Shown: positions 1 through 9,882 of the stretch, one piece after another | How positions within the stretch are numbered: the first letter of the stretch is position 1 | Layout: each line of letters starts with the position of its first letter | NCBI GenBank assembly: GCA_039933215.1 | Contig: JBDTOO010000007.1 | Span: 1-64,000 of the forward strand | Length of the DNA: 64,000 nucleotides | Source: JALYUA01 sp039933215 | Lineage (GTDB): Bacteria > Acidobacteriota > Thermoanaerobaculia > UBA5066 > Gp7-AA6 | Direction: 5' to 3' | The notes under the pieces: model-generated | Database searches by the model: none | What the model was told of the DNA's origin: nothing | The model's input: the letters and a program-made list of their open reading frames with translations, nothing else | Translations under genes and position numbers: made by a program

Positions 1-272
1 AGGAGCGCCTCGACCCGCCGCAGCATCTCTTTCGCGGCCTTGTTCGTGAACGTCAACAGGAGGATCCGGGAGGGGTCGGTCCCGGACTCGATGAGCCGGG
101 AGACCCGGTAGACGAGCGTCCGGGTCTTGCCCGAGCCCGCTCCCGCGATGACGAGGATCGGACCCCCGCCTGCGAGCACCACCTCCCGCTGCTCCTCGTT
201 CAACTCCCGGTCGTAGTCGACGCGGTACTGCCGCATCGGAACCGGCTTCTTGAGGACGTACCTTTTTTCCAC
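1..272 (-). CDS. UvrD/PcrA-family ATP-dependent helicase, N-terminal part (cut by window edge)
   Basis: Superfamily 1 DNA helicase of the UvrD/Rep/PcrA type, which unwinds DNA with ATP in repair or replication. Only about the first 90 residues lie in the window. Visible are the Q-motif (ELNEEQREVV), the Walker A loop (VIAGAGSGKTRTLVYRV) and motif Ia (ILLLTFTNKAAKEM), in the correct order. I chose the GTG at 272 (VEKRYVLKKPVPM) because related proteins, as I remember them, begin with a short Y-V-L-K leader before the Q-motif. An in-frame ATG at 236 is the alternative. Neither start has a clear Shine-Dalgarno sequence. The gene runs divergently from the Spy-like operon across a 400-bp repeat-containing region. 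The family is certain; the exact subtype cannot be fixed from this fragment. Confidence 0.85.
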   Translation of the reverse strand, partial: MEKRYVLKKPVPMRQYRVDYDRELNEEQREVVLAGGGPILVIAGAGSGKTRTLVYRVSRLIESGTDPSRILLLTFTNKAAKEMLRRVEAL

Positions 273-317
273 GGGGACAGTGTATTTCTTAGGCGGGACA
301 GTTGAGGACCGGGGAAA

Positions 318-425
318 AGATCTGGCGCGCGCGAACGCGCGCGCCTATTCGGCCATCGACGCAGATCGGGCGATCGGGTCATCGGGCCATCGGGTGATCG
401 GGTGATCGGGTGTCCGCTCCGCGGA
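318..425 (+). repeat. Octamer-array intergenic element, copy A
   Basis: Six tandem 8-bp units of consensus SATCGGGY occupy 364-411. The array is preceded by a conserved lead-in (CTATTCGGCCATCGACGCA) and followed by GTCCGCTCCGCG. The same lead-in, array and tail recur at 27413-27505, and a reversed copy lies at 491-550. The shared flanks mean this is a dispersed element and not just a local microsatellite. Confidence 0.75.
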
Positions 426-490
426 GTGGTGGCCGGGCGCCGCGTGACGGCCGCGCTCCCGCGCCCATGTTCCTCGACGAGCCGCATTCC

Positions 491-550
491 CAGATGGCCT
501 GATGGCCCGATCGCCCGATGACCCGATCGCCGACAAATGGCCGGATAGAG
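491..550 (-). repeat. Octamer-array intergenic element, inverted copy C
   Basis: Read on the minus strand, this has the lead-in CTATCCGGCCATTTGTCG followed by five 8-bp units, the last two degenerate (ending GGCCATCAGGCCATCTGG). It faces copy A, so a transcript crossing both could fold into a long imperfect hairpin. Confidence 0.65.
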
Positions 551-579
551 GAAAAGGCGCCCGATGGCGCCTTTTCCTC
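548..579. other. Perfect 14-bp inverted repeat (hairpin)
   Basis: The arms GAGGAAAAGGCGCC (548-561) and GGCGCCTTTTCCTC (566-579) are exact complements around a CGAT loop. It resembles a strong terminator stem without a clear T-tract. It lies between two divergent genes, where no transcript is expected to end, so it may insulate the promoters, bind a protein or act in a leader. No function can be assigned. Confidence 0.7.
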
Positions 580-595
580 AGATTGCCGGAGGTCC

Positions 596-625
596 GGGAA
601 TGCCACGCTAGCGCAATGGGTAATC
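596..625 (+). promoter_or_regulatory. Candidate ECF-type promoter for the spy/sigma/anti-sigma operon
   Basis: A GGGAAT box (596-601), a 16-bp spacer and GGGTAATC (618-625) resemble ECF -35 GGAAY and -10 elements. They lie about 50 nt before the Spy-like start. Autoregulation by the sigma factor encoded next is plausible. There is no good housekeeping -35 here. This is motif-based only. Confidence 0.35.
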
Positions 626-672
626 TTCCCCGGCGGCGGGGCGTCTTTAGGACGTAACCAGGGAGACCAACC

Positions 673-1173
673 ATGAGCATCCGACAGATTCGCAAGTCCA
701 TCCTGACGGCCACCGCCGTGGGGGCGATCGCGGTAGCGGGCCTCTTCGCGGGGCGGCTCTCCGCCGATGCGTTCCCTCACGGGGGCGGCGGCGACTTCGC
801 GCCCCGGATGTTCGGCCGCATCGCGAGGGCGCTCGACCTGACGCCGGATCAGAAGACGCAGATCCACGCCGTCCTCAAGGCGCACGCCGCCGAGATCACG
901 GCGCAGGTGGCCGCGAGCAAGGCGGCCCGGCAGGCGCTGCGGGACGCAGTCCTCGCGCCAACGGTCGACGAGGCCGCGATCCGGGCCCGCGCCGCGGATG
1001 CCGCCAGGGCGCAGGCCGACGGAGCGGTCCTCTTCGCGCGGATCCACGCGGAGATCGAGCCCTCGCTGACGGCCGAGCAGAAGGAGAAGCTCCGGACCTT
1101 CCACGCCCGCGTGCGCAGCCGTGGCGAGCACGCGGCCGAGTCGCTCCAGAAGTTCTTGAACAGCCCCTCGTGA
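673..1173 (+). CDS. Spy/CpxP-like periplasmic LTxxQ protein
   Basis: A 166-residue exported protein. An N-terminal signal segment (about residues 8-32, hydrophobic stretch AVGAIAVAGLFAGRLSA) precedes an all-helical domain with two LTxxQ motifs: LTPDQ near residue 56 and LTAEQ near residue 135. That is the signature of the Spy/CpxP/CnrX superfamily of periplasmic chaperones and stress or metal sensors. A GGGAGACC Shine-Dalgarno sequence precedes the ATG. The gene leads an operon whose next gene, an ECF sigma factor, starts within its stop codon (GTGA). This recalls CnrX or ZraP-type sensors that control an ECF sigma through an anti-sigma factor. Sensor versus chaperone cannot be decided from sequence; a His-Gly-rich patch (HGGGGDF) just after the signal segment may bind metal. 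Confidence 0.8.
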   Translation: MSIRQIRKSILTATAVGAIAVAGLFAGRLSADAFPHGGGGDFAPRMFGRIARALDLTPDQKTQIHAVLKAHAAEITAQVAASKAARQALRDAVLAPTVDEAAIRARAADAARAQADGAVLFARIHAEIEPSLTAEQKEKLRTFHARVRSRGEHAAESLQKFLNSPS

Positions 1174-1733
1174 ACCTCCGCCGGCCGGCCGTCCCGTCCG
1201 AGTCCCTCTCGTCCGCCGGCGCGGACGAGAGGGACCTCGTCGTGAGGGCCCGGGCGGGCGACGAGGAAGCGTTCGCCGCCCTCGTCCGGATCGGCGCGCC
1301 GGCCGCGCTCGGGGCGGCTCGCCGGATCACCCGCGACGCCTCGCTCGCCGAGGACGCCGCGCAGGAAGCGTTCCTGAAAGCCTACCGGGCGCTCCCCGAC
1401 TACCGGCACGAATCCTCGTTCGCCGCCTGGATCCGGCGGATCGCGATCCGGACGGCCATCGATCTCATCCGGCGACGACGCCCGGAGTCGCCGCTCCCGG
1501 ATTCGACGCCGGCCGGGGGATCCGAGGAGAAGCGCCACGAGGACGCGGATCTCCTGCGCGATGCCCTGGCGTCCCTGTCGGCTCTCGACCGGGAGATCCT
1601 GCTCGCCCGCGAGGTCGAAGGAGTGTCGGACGGGGAGGTCGCGCTTCGCTTCGACATGACCGTGACCGGAGTGAGAGTCCGAATGCATCGCGCCCGGAAG
1701 AAGCTGCGGGCGCGTTTCGAGGAGAAAGGCTGA
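1170..1733 (+). CDS. RNA polymerase ECF sigma-70 factor
   Basis: A 187-residue ECF sigma factor. Region 2 (about residues 35-105) contains AEDAAQEAFLKAYRAL and the promoter-melting helix ESSFAAWIRRIAIRTAIDLIR. Region 4 (about 130-180) contains the helix-turn-helix SDGEVALRFDMTVTGVRVRMHR. The GTG start overlaps the preceding stop codon by 4 nt, and its own stop overlaps the next ATG (TGATG). The three genes are therefore translationally coupled. It probably directs transcription of its own operon in response to the Spy-like sensor. Family certain, regulon unknown. Confidence 0.93.
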   Translation: MNLRRPAVPSESLSSAGADERDLVVRARAGDEEAFAALVRIGAPAALGAARRITRDASLAEDAAQEAFLKAYRALPDYRHESSFAAWIRRIAIRTAIDLIRRRRPESPLPDSTPAGGSEEKRHEDADLLRDALASLSALDREILLAREVEGVSDGEVALRFDMTVTGVRVRMHRARKKLRARFEEKG

Positions 1734-2122
1734 TGAAGATCTCCGACATCGACTGCGCCGTCGTCCAGACCGCCCTCCGCCGGGGGCGCACGGGGCCCGC
1801 GGAGGAGAGCCATCTCTTCCGATGCCGCTCGTGCCGTGCCGAGGCGCGGATCCTCGCCGCGTGGAAGGGCGTTGCGCCGCCCGAGGCATCGGAGCGACGC
1901 GTCGAGCCGGACGAAGGGTTCGTCGCGGACGTTCTCGACCGGGTGCGCGGCGAACGGAGACGTCGGGTGCGCCAGCGGATCGGTCTCGCGGCCGCCGCCG
2001 CGTTGCTCTTCTTCTTCGCCGCCGGGCTGAGCGAGAACGCCACGGCGGCCGGCACGACCGGAAGCGAAGACGAGTACGCCCAGATGCTGGCTCCGTCTCT
2101 CGGCGCGCTGCTACCTGAATAG
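1733..2122 (+). CDS. Putative membrane anti-sigma factor
   Basis: A 129-residue protein with an N-terminal zinc-finger-like motif (HLFRCRSC, near residues 27-34), a basic linker, one transmembrane helix (IGLAAAAALLFFFAAGLSEN, about 83-102) and a short periplasmic tail. This is the layout of ZAS-type anti-sigma factors: a cytoplasmic sigma-binding finger tethered to the membrane. It is the third gene of the spy-sigma operon, and its position downstream of the sigma gene fits that role. The zinc motif is minimal and no periplasmic sensor domain is present, so sensing may fall to the Spy-like protein. Confidence 0.7.
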   Translation: MKISDIDCAVVQTALRRGRTGPAEESHLFRCRSCRAEARILAAWKGVAPPEASERRVEPDEGFVADVLDRVRGERRRRVRQRIGLAAAAALLFFFAAGLSENATAAGTTGSEDEYAQMLAPSLGALLPE

Positions 2123-2192
2123 CCTCGGCTCCGACCGCGCGAGTTCGCGCCGCCCTCCGAAACGACCCGGGCCCGCGGCCTGGCTTCTCCCG

Positions 2193-2207
2193 TAGACTGG
2201 CGCCGTG
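2193..2207 (+). promoter_or_regulatory. TANNNT box directly before aroC (leaderless-type promoter)
   Basis: TAGACT at 2193-2198 is followed by 6 nt and then the GTG start of aroC. No Shine-Dalgarno sequence is present. A -10 box at this distance places transcription initiation at or next to the start codon. Confidence 0.4.
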
Positions 2208-3431
2208 CCCCTCCGTCTGACGACCGCTGGCGAGTCGCACGGGCCCCGCCTCACGGCCATCCTCGAGGGCATTCCCGCGGGCCTCGCCATCGACCCCGAC
2301 TTCGTCGCGCGGGAGCTCGCCCGCCGGCAGCACGGTTACGGCCGCGGCGGCCGCATGAAGATCGAGAAGGACGAAGCATCGTTCGAGGGGGGCGTGCGCG
2401 GGGGGATCACTCTCGGTTCACCCATCGCGATGGGGATCGCCAACCGGGACTTCGCGAGCTGGGAGACGGTGATGGGCCCGTTCGCCGTCGACCCGGCCGC
2501 GGCCGCCGCCCGGCGTCTCACCCGCCCTCGTCCGGGGCACGCGGACCTCGCCGGGGGCATGAAGTACGGCGCCGCGGATCTGCGCGACGTCCTCGAGCGC
2601 GCTTCGGCGCGGGAATCCGCCGCTCGCGTCGCCGCCGGGGCCGTCTGCAAGCTCCTCCTGCAGGAATGCGGGATCGCGGTGCGGAGCGGCACCCTCGCGG
2701 TGGGCGGCGCGTCCGACGCGGTCTCGCCGCGCCGGTTCGCTTCGGTCGAGCGCGCGCGAGACGACTCACCCCTGCGCGCTATGGATCCGGAGGCGGAAGC
2801 GCGCATGGTCGCGGCGATCGACGCCGCGAAGAAGAACGGCGACACGCTCGGCGGTTCGATCCTGCTCGTGGCGCGCGGTGTTCCGCCGGGGCTCGGCTCG
2901 TATGCGTCCTGGGACCGCCGGCTCGACGGCAAGATCGGCCAGGCGCTCCTGTCGGTGCCCGCCGTCAAGGCAGTCGAGCTCGGATCGGCCATCGCCGCGT
3001 CCGGTGGCCCCGGCTCCTCCGCCCACGACGAGATCGAACGCGCGCGCGACGGGTCGCTCTCGCGCCGGACCAACAGGGCAGGCGGCCTCGAGGGCGGCGT
3101 CACCAACGGCGAGGAGATCGTCGCGGTTCTCTTCATGAAACCGATCTCGACTCTGGCCCGCGGGCTCGACTCGGTCGACGTCGAGACCGGGGAAGCGGCC
3201 CGGTCGGCCTACGAGCGGAGCGACGTGACGGCGGTTCCGGCCTGCGGCGTCATCGCGGAAGCGATGCTCGCCTTCGTCCTCGCCGATGCGCTCCTCGAAT
3301 CGACCGGAGGAGACCGGATGGCGGACGTCCTCCGGCGGCTGGACGAATCGAGAGCGCGCACACGAAGGTTCGGGGCAGGTTCTCCCGACTCGCCGCCGGC
3401 GCCCGCCGGATCGGAGTGGAGCGCGGAATGA
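2205..3431 (+). CDS. aroC: Chorismate synthase
   Basis: Converts 5-enolpyruvylshikimate-3-phosphate to chorismate, the last common step of aromatic biosynthesis, with reduced FMN. At 408 residues it is slightly long. Family signatures are clear: LTTAGESHGPRLTAILEGIP at the N-terminus, RPGHADLAGGMKYG near residue 108, and GGLEGGVTNGEEI near residue 295. The last 30 or so residues are a low-complexity Pro/Ser/Arg tail outside the usual domain. The gene is monocistronic, with a GTG start and no Shine-Dalgarno sequence. The first-step DAHP synthase gene lies 11 kb away. No gene for the intermediate steps is in the window. Confidence 0.97.
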   Translation: MPLRLTTAGESHGPRLTAILEGIPAGLAIDPDFVARELARRQHGYGRGGRMKIEKDEASFEGGVRGGITLGSPIAMGIANRDFASWETVMGPFAVDPAAAAARRLTRPRPGHADLAGGMKYGAADLRDVLERASARESAARVAAGAVCKLLLQECGIAVRSGTLAVGGASDAVSPRRFASVERARDDSPLRAMDPEAEARMVAAIDAAKKNGDTLGGSILLVARGVPPGLGSYASWDRRLDGKIGQALLSVPAVKAVELGSAIAASGGPGSSAHDEIERARDGSLSRRTNRAGGLEGGVTNGEEIVAVLFMKPISTLARGLDSVDVETGEAARSAYERSDVTAVPACGVIAEAMLAFVLADALLESTGGDRMADVLRRLDESRARTRRFGAGSPDSPPAPAGSEWSAE

Positions 3432-3450
3432 GCGCGCCCGCGACCCGCTC

Positions 3451-4506
3451 CTAGAGCCGGCGTCTCCGGCGCACGCCGCGGCCGGCGCCCCGGTTCTCCG
3501 TCGCGGCCTCCGCCCCGGCATTGATGCCCGGAAGCGGATCGAGCGGATCCGGCGCCCCGGTCGACCGCATCTGCGCGAGAGACCACGGGCCGCGCGCCGA
3601 CGGGAGATCGAGCATCGCGAAGAGCGGATCGGTGGGGCGCAGCGCCGCCCCCTCGCGGCGCCAGTACTCGTAGTGCAGCTGCGGCGACAGCGCCCATCCC
3701 GATGAGCCGACGGCGCCGAGGCGCGCGCCCCGGGTCACGCGCTCGCCCCGACGCACGTCGATGCGAGCGAGATGTCCGAACACCGTCGCGCCCCGCGAGC
3801 CGTGGGAAAGGATCACGACGTTCCCGAGCTCCCACAGCCGCCCGCCGAGGGACCTCCGCACAGCGCCCGCAAAGGCGACGGCACCGTCCCCCGGCGCGAC
3901 GACCGAGGCGCCCGCGGGAGACGCGATCTCGAGGCCCGAGAGGAACTCCTCCTCGTTCGTCCAGGGAGAACGCCTGGGACCGAAATAGGCGGAAGGCTCG
4001 AAGACGGCGTCGGCGAGCGGCAGGATCGCCGGCACGTCTCGCACGAGGGACGGATCGGAGGCCTCTTTTTCGCCGAGCAAGCTCCGGCCGCGCTCCAGGG
4101 CGCGGAGGTAGACCGGCATCGCCTCGGCGATCCGTTCCGGAGCGTCGCCGGCGAGCACGGGGTGCTCGGGGGCGAGCGGTGCCGGCCAGTCTTCCGGAGC
4201 GATCCCGTAAAGAAAGGCGATCCGGTTGAGCAGCTGACCGATCCGGCGCGCCTGCGACCGCATTCCAGCCGACAGCCGGACGGCGGCGTCGGCCTCGCCC
4301 CGGCGCTCGCGGGATTCGACGAGCGCCCGGCGATGATTTTCCTCCCGCAGGAGCCGCCGCGTCACCGACGGCACGGTGACCCAGAGTGACACCGAGAGGA
4401 CGGCGAGCCCCGCGCAGAGAGCGACCACGGCCCTCTGGCCCCGCCACCGCAGCGAGAGAGTCCGGACGGCCGCCCCGCGCGAAGCGGGATGGAACTGGAG
4501 CTGCAT
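3451..4506 (-). CDS. Degenerate M23/LytM-domain membrane protein, probably catalytically inactive
   Basis: A 351-residue protein with a transmembrane anchor (about residues 28-48, ALCAGLAVLSVSLWVTV), a charged helical stretch (55-90) and a LytM/M23 fold (about 195-310). The usual HxGxD zinc motif reads LSGLE (His lost, Asp to Glu). The usual HLHYE reads QLHYE (catalytic His lost). Only GHLA and the final zinc His remain. By comparison with LytM, three of four active-site residues are missing, so it likely activates or scaffolds a cell-wall hydrolase, as EnvC and NlpD do. An Arg-rich C-terminus ends it. It overlaps the upstream O-antigen-ligase-like gene by 1 nt (TAATG), so the two are co-expressed. 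Confidence 0.8.
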   Translation of the reverse strand: MQLQFHPASRGAAVRTLSLRWRGQRAVVALCAGLAVLSVSLWVTVPSVTRRLLREENHRRALVESRERRGEADAAVRLSAGMRSQARRIGQLLNRIAFLYGIAPEDWPAPLAPEHPVLAGDAPERIAEAMPVYLRALERGRSLLGEKEASDPSLVRDVPAILPLADAVFEPSAYFGPRRSPWTNEEEFLSGLEIASPAGASVVAPGDGAVAFAGAVRRSLGGRLWELGNVVILSHGSRGATVFGHLARIDVRRGERVTRGARLGAVGSSGWALSPQLHYEYWRREGAALRPTDPLFAMLDLPSARGPWSLAQMRSTGAPDPLDPLPGINAGAEAATENRGAGRGVRRRRRL

Positions 4507-6473
4507 TAGCGCGCTACCGCTCCGCCGGGATCGTCCGACGACGTGCTCAGAAGCCCGAGCCGACGCCGGTCGGCGCCCACCCCGAGCCGCTTCGGCACGA
4601 CGCTGCGGTCGAGCGAGAACCGGATCGGTCCCGGGGCGGTCCCTCCCACGAGCCGGAGCGCCACCGCCTCACCCGGAGCGAGGGTCCGGCGCAGGACCGG
4701 GCCGGCGAAGGACCGGGCCTCGAGGGCGATCGGCTTGCCAGCGGGCGAAAAATTCGCGAGCCCGAGGCGCACGGTCTCGCCCGGGGTCAGCCACAAAGCG
4801 AAGCGCTGGCGGGTCCACCGGAAGGGGCCGCCCGGACCGACCTCGAGCTCGTGGAAGCCGATGCGGTGCGAGAAGCGGAACGCCTCTTCCGGGGTGCGCG
4901 TGGCGAGGATCGCGACCAGCGCGGCCACCGCGTAGGCGGCCACGAGCAGGGAGAGCGCGCGCGCCGTACCGCGCCGCGGGTCGGGACTCCGGGGGAGACC
5001 GCCGGCCGCCGCCAGCAGGAAGAAGAGAAGCGCCGCATCGGGAGCCAGCCAGTGCGACCCCGTCGCGAGCGCCGCGAGAAAGGCCAGGACCGCGACGCCG
5101 GCCGCGGCCGGCAGCGGGTCCTCGCCGGGTAGACGCGCACGACGCCAGGCCTGCGCCGCGAGAGCGGCCGCCGCCGCGACGGTGGCGAGAAATCCTGCGA
5201 TCCCCGTCTCCGCGAGCGCCTGGACGTACCCGCTACCGGGGTTGTCCCGCTGAGGCAGCGACCGGCCGTCCTCCCTCAGGAGATCGGGAAGGCGCCAGGA
5301 GAAGGCTCCCATCCCCGCTCCCTCGATCGGATGGCGCAGGAAGAGCCGGCCCGCCGCGCGCCAGAGGACGGGCCGTGCGGACACGCGATACTCGACCGGG
5401 AGGGCGGGATCGAAGGACTGCAGGAGACGCTCGCCGAGCGTTCCGGGCCCGCCGTGGATCGCGAGCAGGGCGCCCCCGGCGACGACCGCCGCCAGAGCCG
5501 CGAGCGCCCCGATGCGGGCGCGCGGCGCGATCGCCCGCGCGACCAGGAGGACCGCGAGCGTCCCGAGGAGGATCAGAAATCCGCTTCGGGATCCCGAGAG
5601 AAAGAGGCCCGCGGCGAGGACCAGAAAGAGGGCGGCGGAGAAGACCCGGGAACGGCCGCGCCGGGCCGCGGCCACGAGGGCGACCGGCATCAGGAGGGCG
5701 CAGACGAGGCCGAGCGAGTTCGGATCGACGGCGCCGCCGGACAGCCGGCCCGTCATCCGCCAGAAAGGGCGGAGCTCGCCCGGAAGAGCTCCCGCCCGCT
5801 GCAGAACCGCTGCGAGCGCGCTGACGCCGCCGCCCCACACGGCGGCGGCGAGGGCGCGGCGCCGGACGGCCTCCCCGGACCGGCGCAGCATGAAGTAGAA
5901 GAGTGCGCCTCCGGCGAGCGCGGCGAAGGCGAAGAGGCTCTCGCGCAGCGCGGCGGCGTCCGACAGCCGGTCCCCGTTGACCGCGCGCCCGCGAAGTCCC
6001 CGGACCGCGGCCCAGAAGGTCAGCGCGCGGCCGGCCGCGACCAGCGTCGCGAGAGTCCAGATCGCGAGAAGAGCGCGGAGGACCCGGTCGGCGCGCGACG
6101 GATCGGGCCGACTCTCGAAGTCGTAGATGAATCTAAACGTCCAGCCGGCCGCGAGCCCGGCAAAGAGAACGCCGGGCCAGGTCACGGGATCCGAACCGCC
6201 CCCCGCGCGAGAGAGGAGTCCCGCGCAGGGGACGACGAAGGAGAAAAGGATCACGCCGCGCGCGGGCGACGCCGCCGCGACGAGCGCGAGCGAGACCGCC
6301 GCGACGAGAACGGGCAGCCGGTCGGGCGAGCCCGGGGGGAAACCCTCGGTCAAGAGCAGGGCTCCCCCGCCGACCGCGGCGACGAAGAAGAGAACGCGCA
6401 GGAGAGTCCCGGGCGATCGGACGAGCTCGTCGCCGCGCCGCGCGGTCAGACCGGCCGGAAGAGGATCCGCCAA
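4506..6473 (-). CDS. O-antigen ligase / Wzy_C-family polytopic membrane protein
   Basis: A 655-residue protein with about 12-14 hydrophobic helices over residues 25-520, then a C-terminal soluble beta-rich region. The Wzy_C/O-antigen ligase signature appears as FLRHPIEGAGMGAFSWRLPD near residue 380, following a large external loop, with SGSRSGFLILLGTLAVL before it. Such proteins ligate or polymerise lipid-linked glycans on the periplasmic side of the inner membrane. The extra C-terminal 100 residues (GETVRLGLANFSPAGK) are unusual for the family. The start is TTG with a GGAG sequence just upstream. Its partner is the LytM-like gene. No other glycan genes flank it, so the substrate is unknown. 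Confidence 0.8.
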   Translation of the reverse strand: MADPLPAGLTARRGDELVRSPGTLLRVLFFVAAVGGGALLLTEGFPPGSPDRLPVLVAAVSLALVAAASPARGVILFSFVVPCAGLLSRAGGGSDPVTWPGVLFAGLAAGWTFRFIYDFESRPDPSRADRVLRALLAIWTLATLVAAGRALTFWAAVRGLRGRAVNGDRLSDAAALRESLFAFAALAGGALFYFMLRRSGEAVRRRALAAAVWGGGVSALAAVLQRAGALPGELRPFWRMTGRLSGGAVDPNSLGLVCALLMPVALVAAARRGRSRVFSAALFLVLAAGLFLSGSRSGFLILLGTLAVLLVARAIAPRARIGALAALAAVVAGGALLAIHGGPGTLGERLLQSFDPALPVEYRVSARPVLWRAAGRLFLRHPIEGAGMGAFSWRLPDLLREDGRSLPQRDNPGSGYVQALAETGIAGFLATVAAAAALAAQAWRRARLPGEDPLPAAAGVAVLAFLAALATGSHWLAPDAALLFFLLAAAGGLPRSPDPRRGTARALSLLVAAYAVAALVAILATRTPEEAFRFSHRIGFHELEVGPGGPFRWTRQRFALWLTPGETVRLGLANFSPAGKPIALEARSFAGPVLRRTLAPGEAVALRLVGGTAPGPIRFSLDRSVVPKRLGVGADRRRLGLLSTSSDDPGGAVAR

Positions 6474-6554
6474 AACGCTCCGTTCCGATCGAGGGGTGGT
6501 GAGGAGCCATCCTCGCGATGCCCTTCGATCCCGATCACGCGATTCTCCCCCGTG

Positions 6555-9761
<3,207 letters not shown>

Positions 9762-9825
9762 CAGGCGCCGCCCGGGCCGGCGGATTCGGTCTCAGGTCTC
9801 ATCGGGCGGGCGCGAAGTCTATCGC

Positions 9826-9865
9826 GGAAAACGCCGGACGCGGCGGCCCGAATGCCGCGTCCGGC
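9826..9865 (-). terminator. Rho-independent terminator after the propeller gene
   Basis: A perfect 12-bp stem, GCCGGACGCGGC (833-844 of this 10 kb) with GCCGCGTCCGGC (854-865), 9-nt loop, is followed in the minus direction by GTTTTCC. It lies 18 nt past the stop of the 9883-11700 gene and before carB. Confidence 0.7.
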
Positions 9866-9882
9866 CCGGCTCGCGCCGGCGA

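Larger units (their letters stand above)
273..672. other. 400-bp divergent intergenic region rich in repeats and hairpins
   Basis: No convincing gene is present. Reading frames through it translate the octamer arrays into strings such as DHPITRSPD, a common false-ORF signature. It contains a GC palindrome at 324-345 (10-bp arms GGCGCGCGCG, 2-nt spacer), two octamer-repeat elements in opposite orientation, a perfect 14-bp hairpin at 548-579, and a candidate ECF-type promoter before the Spy-like gene. Confidence 0.7.

Noticed and set aside
200..713. ORFs translating into DHPITRSPD-like repeats
   Set aside because: They are readings of the 8-bp tandem arrays, lack any domain and occur on several frames; no start signal supports them.
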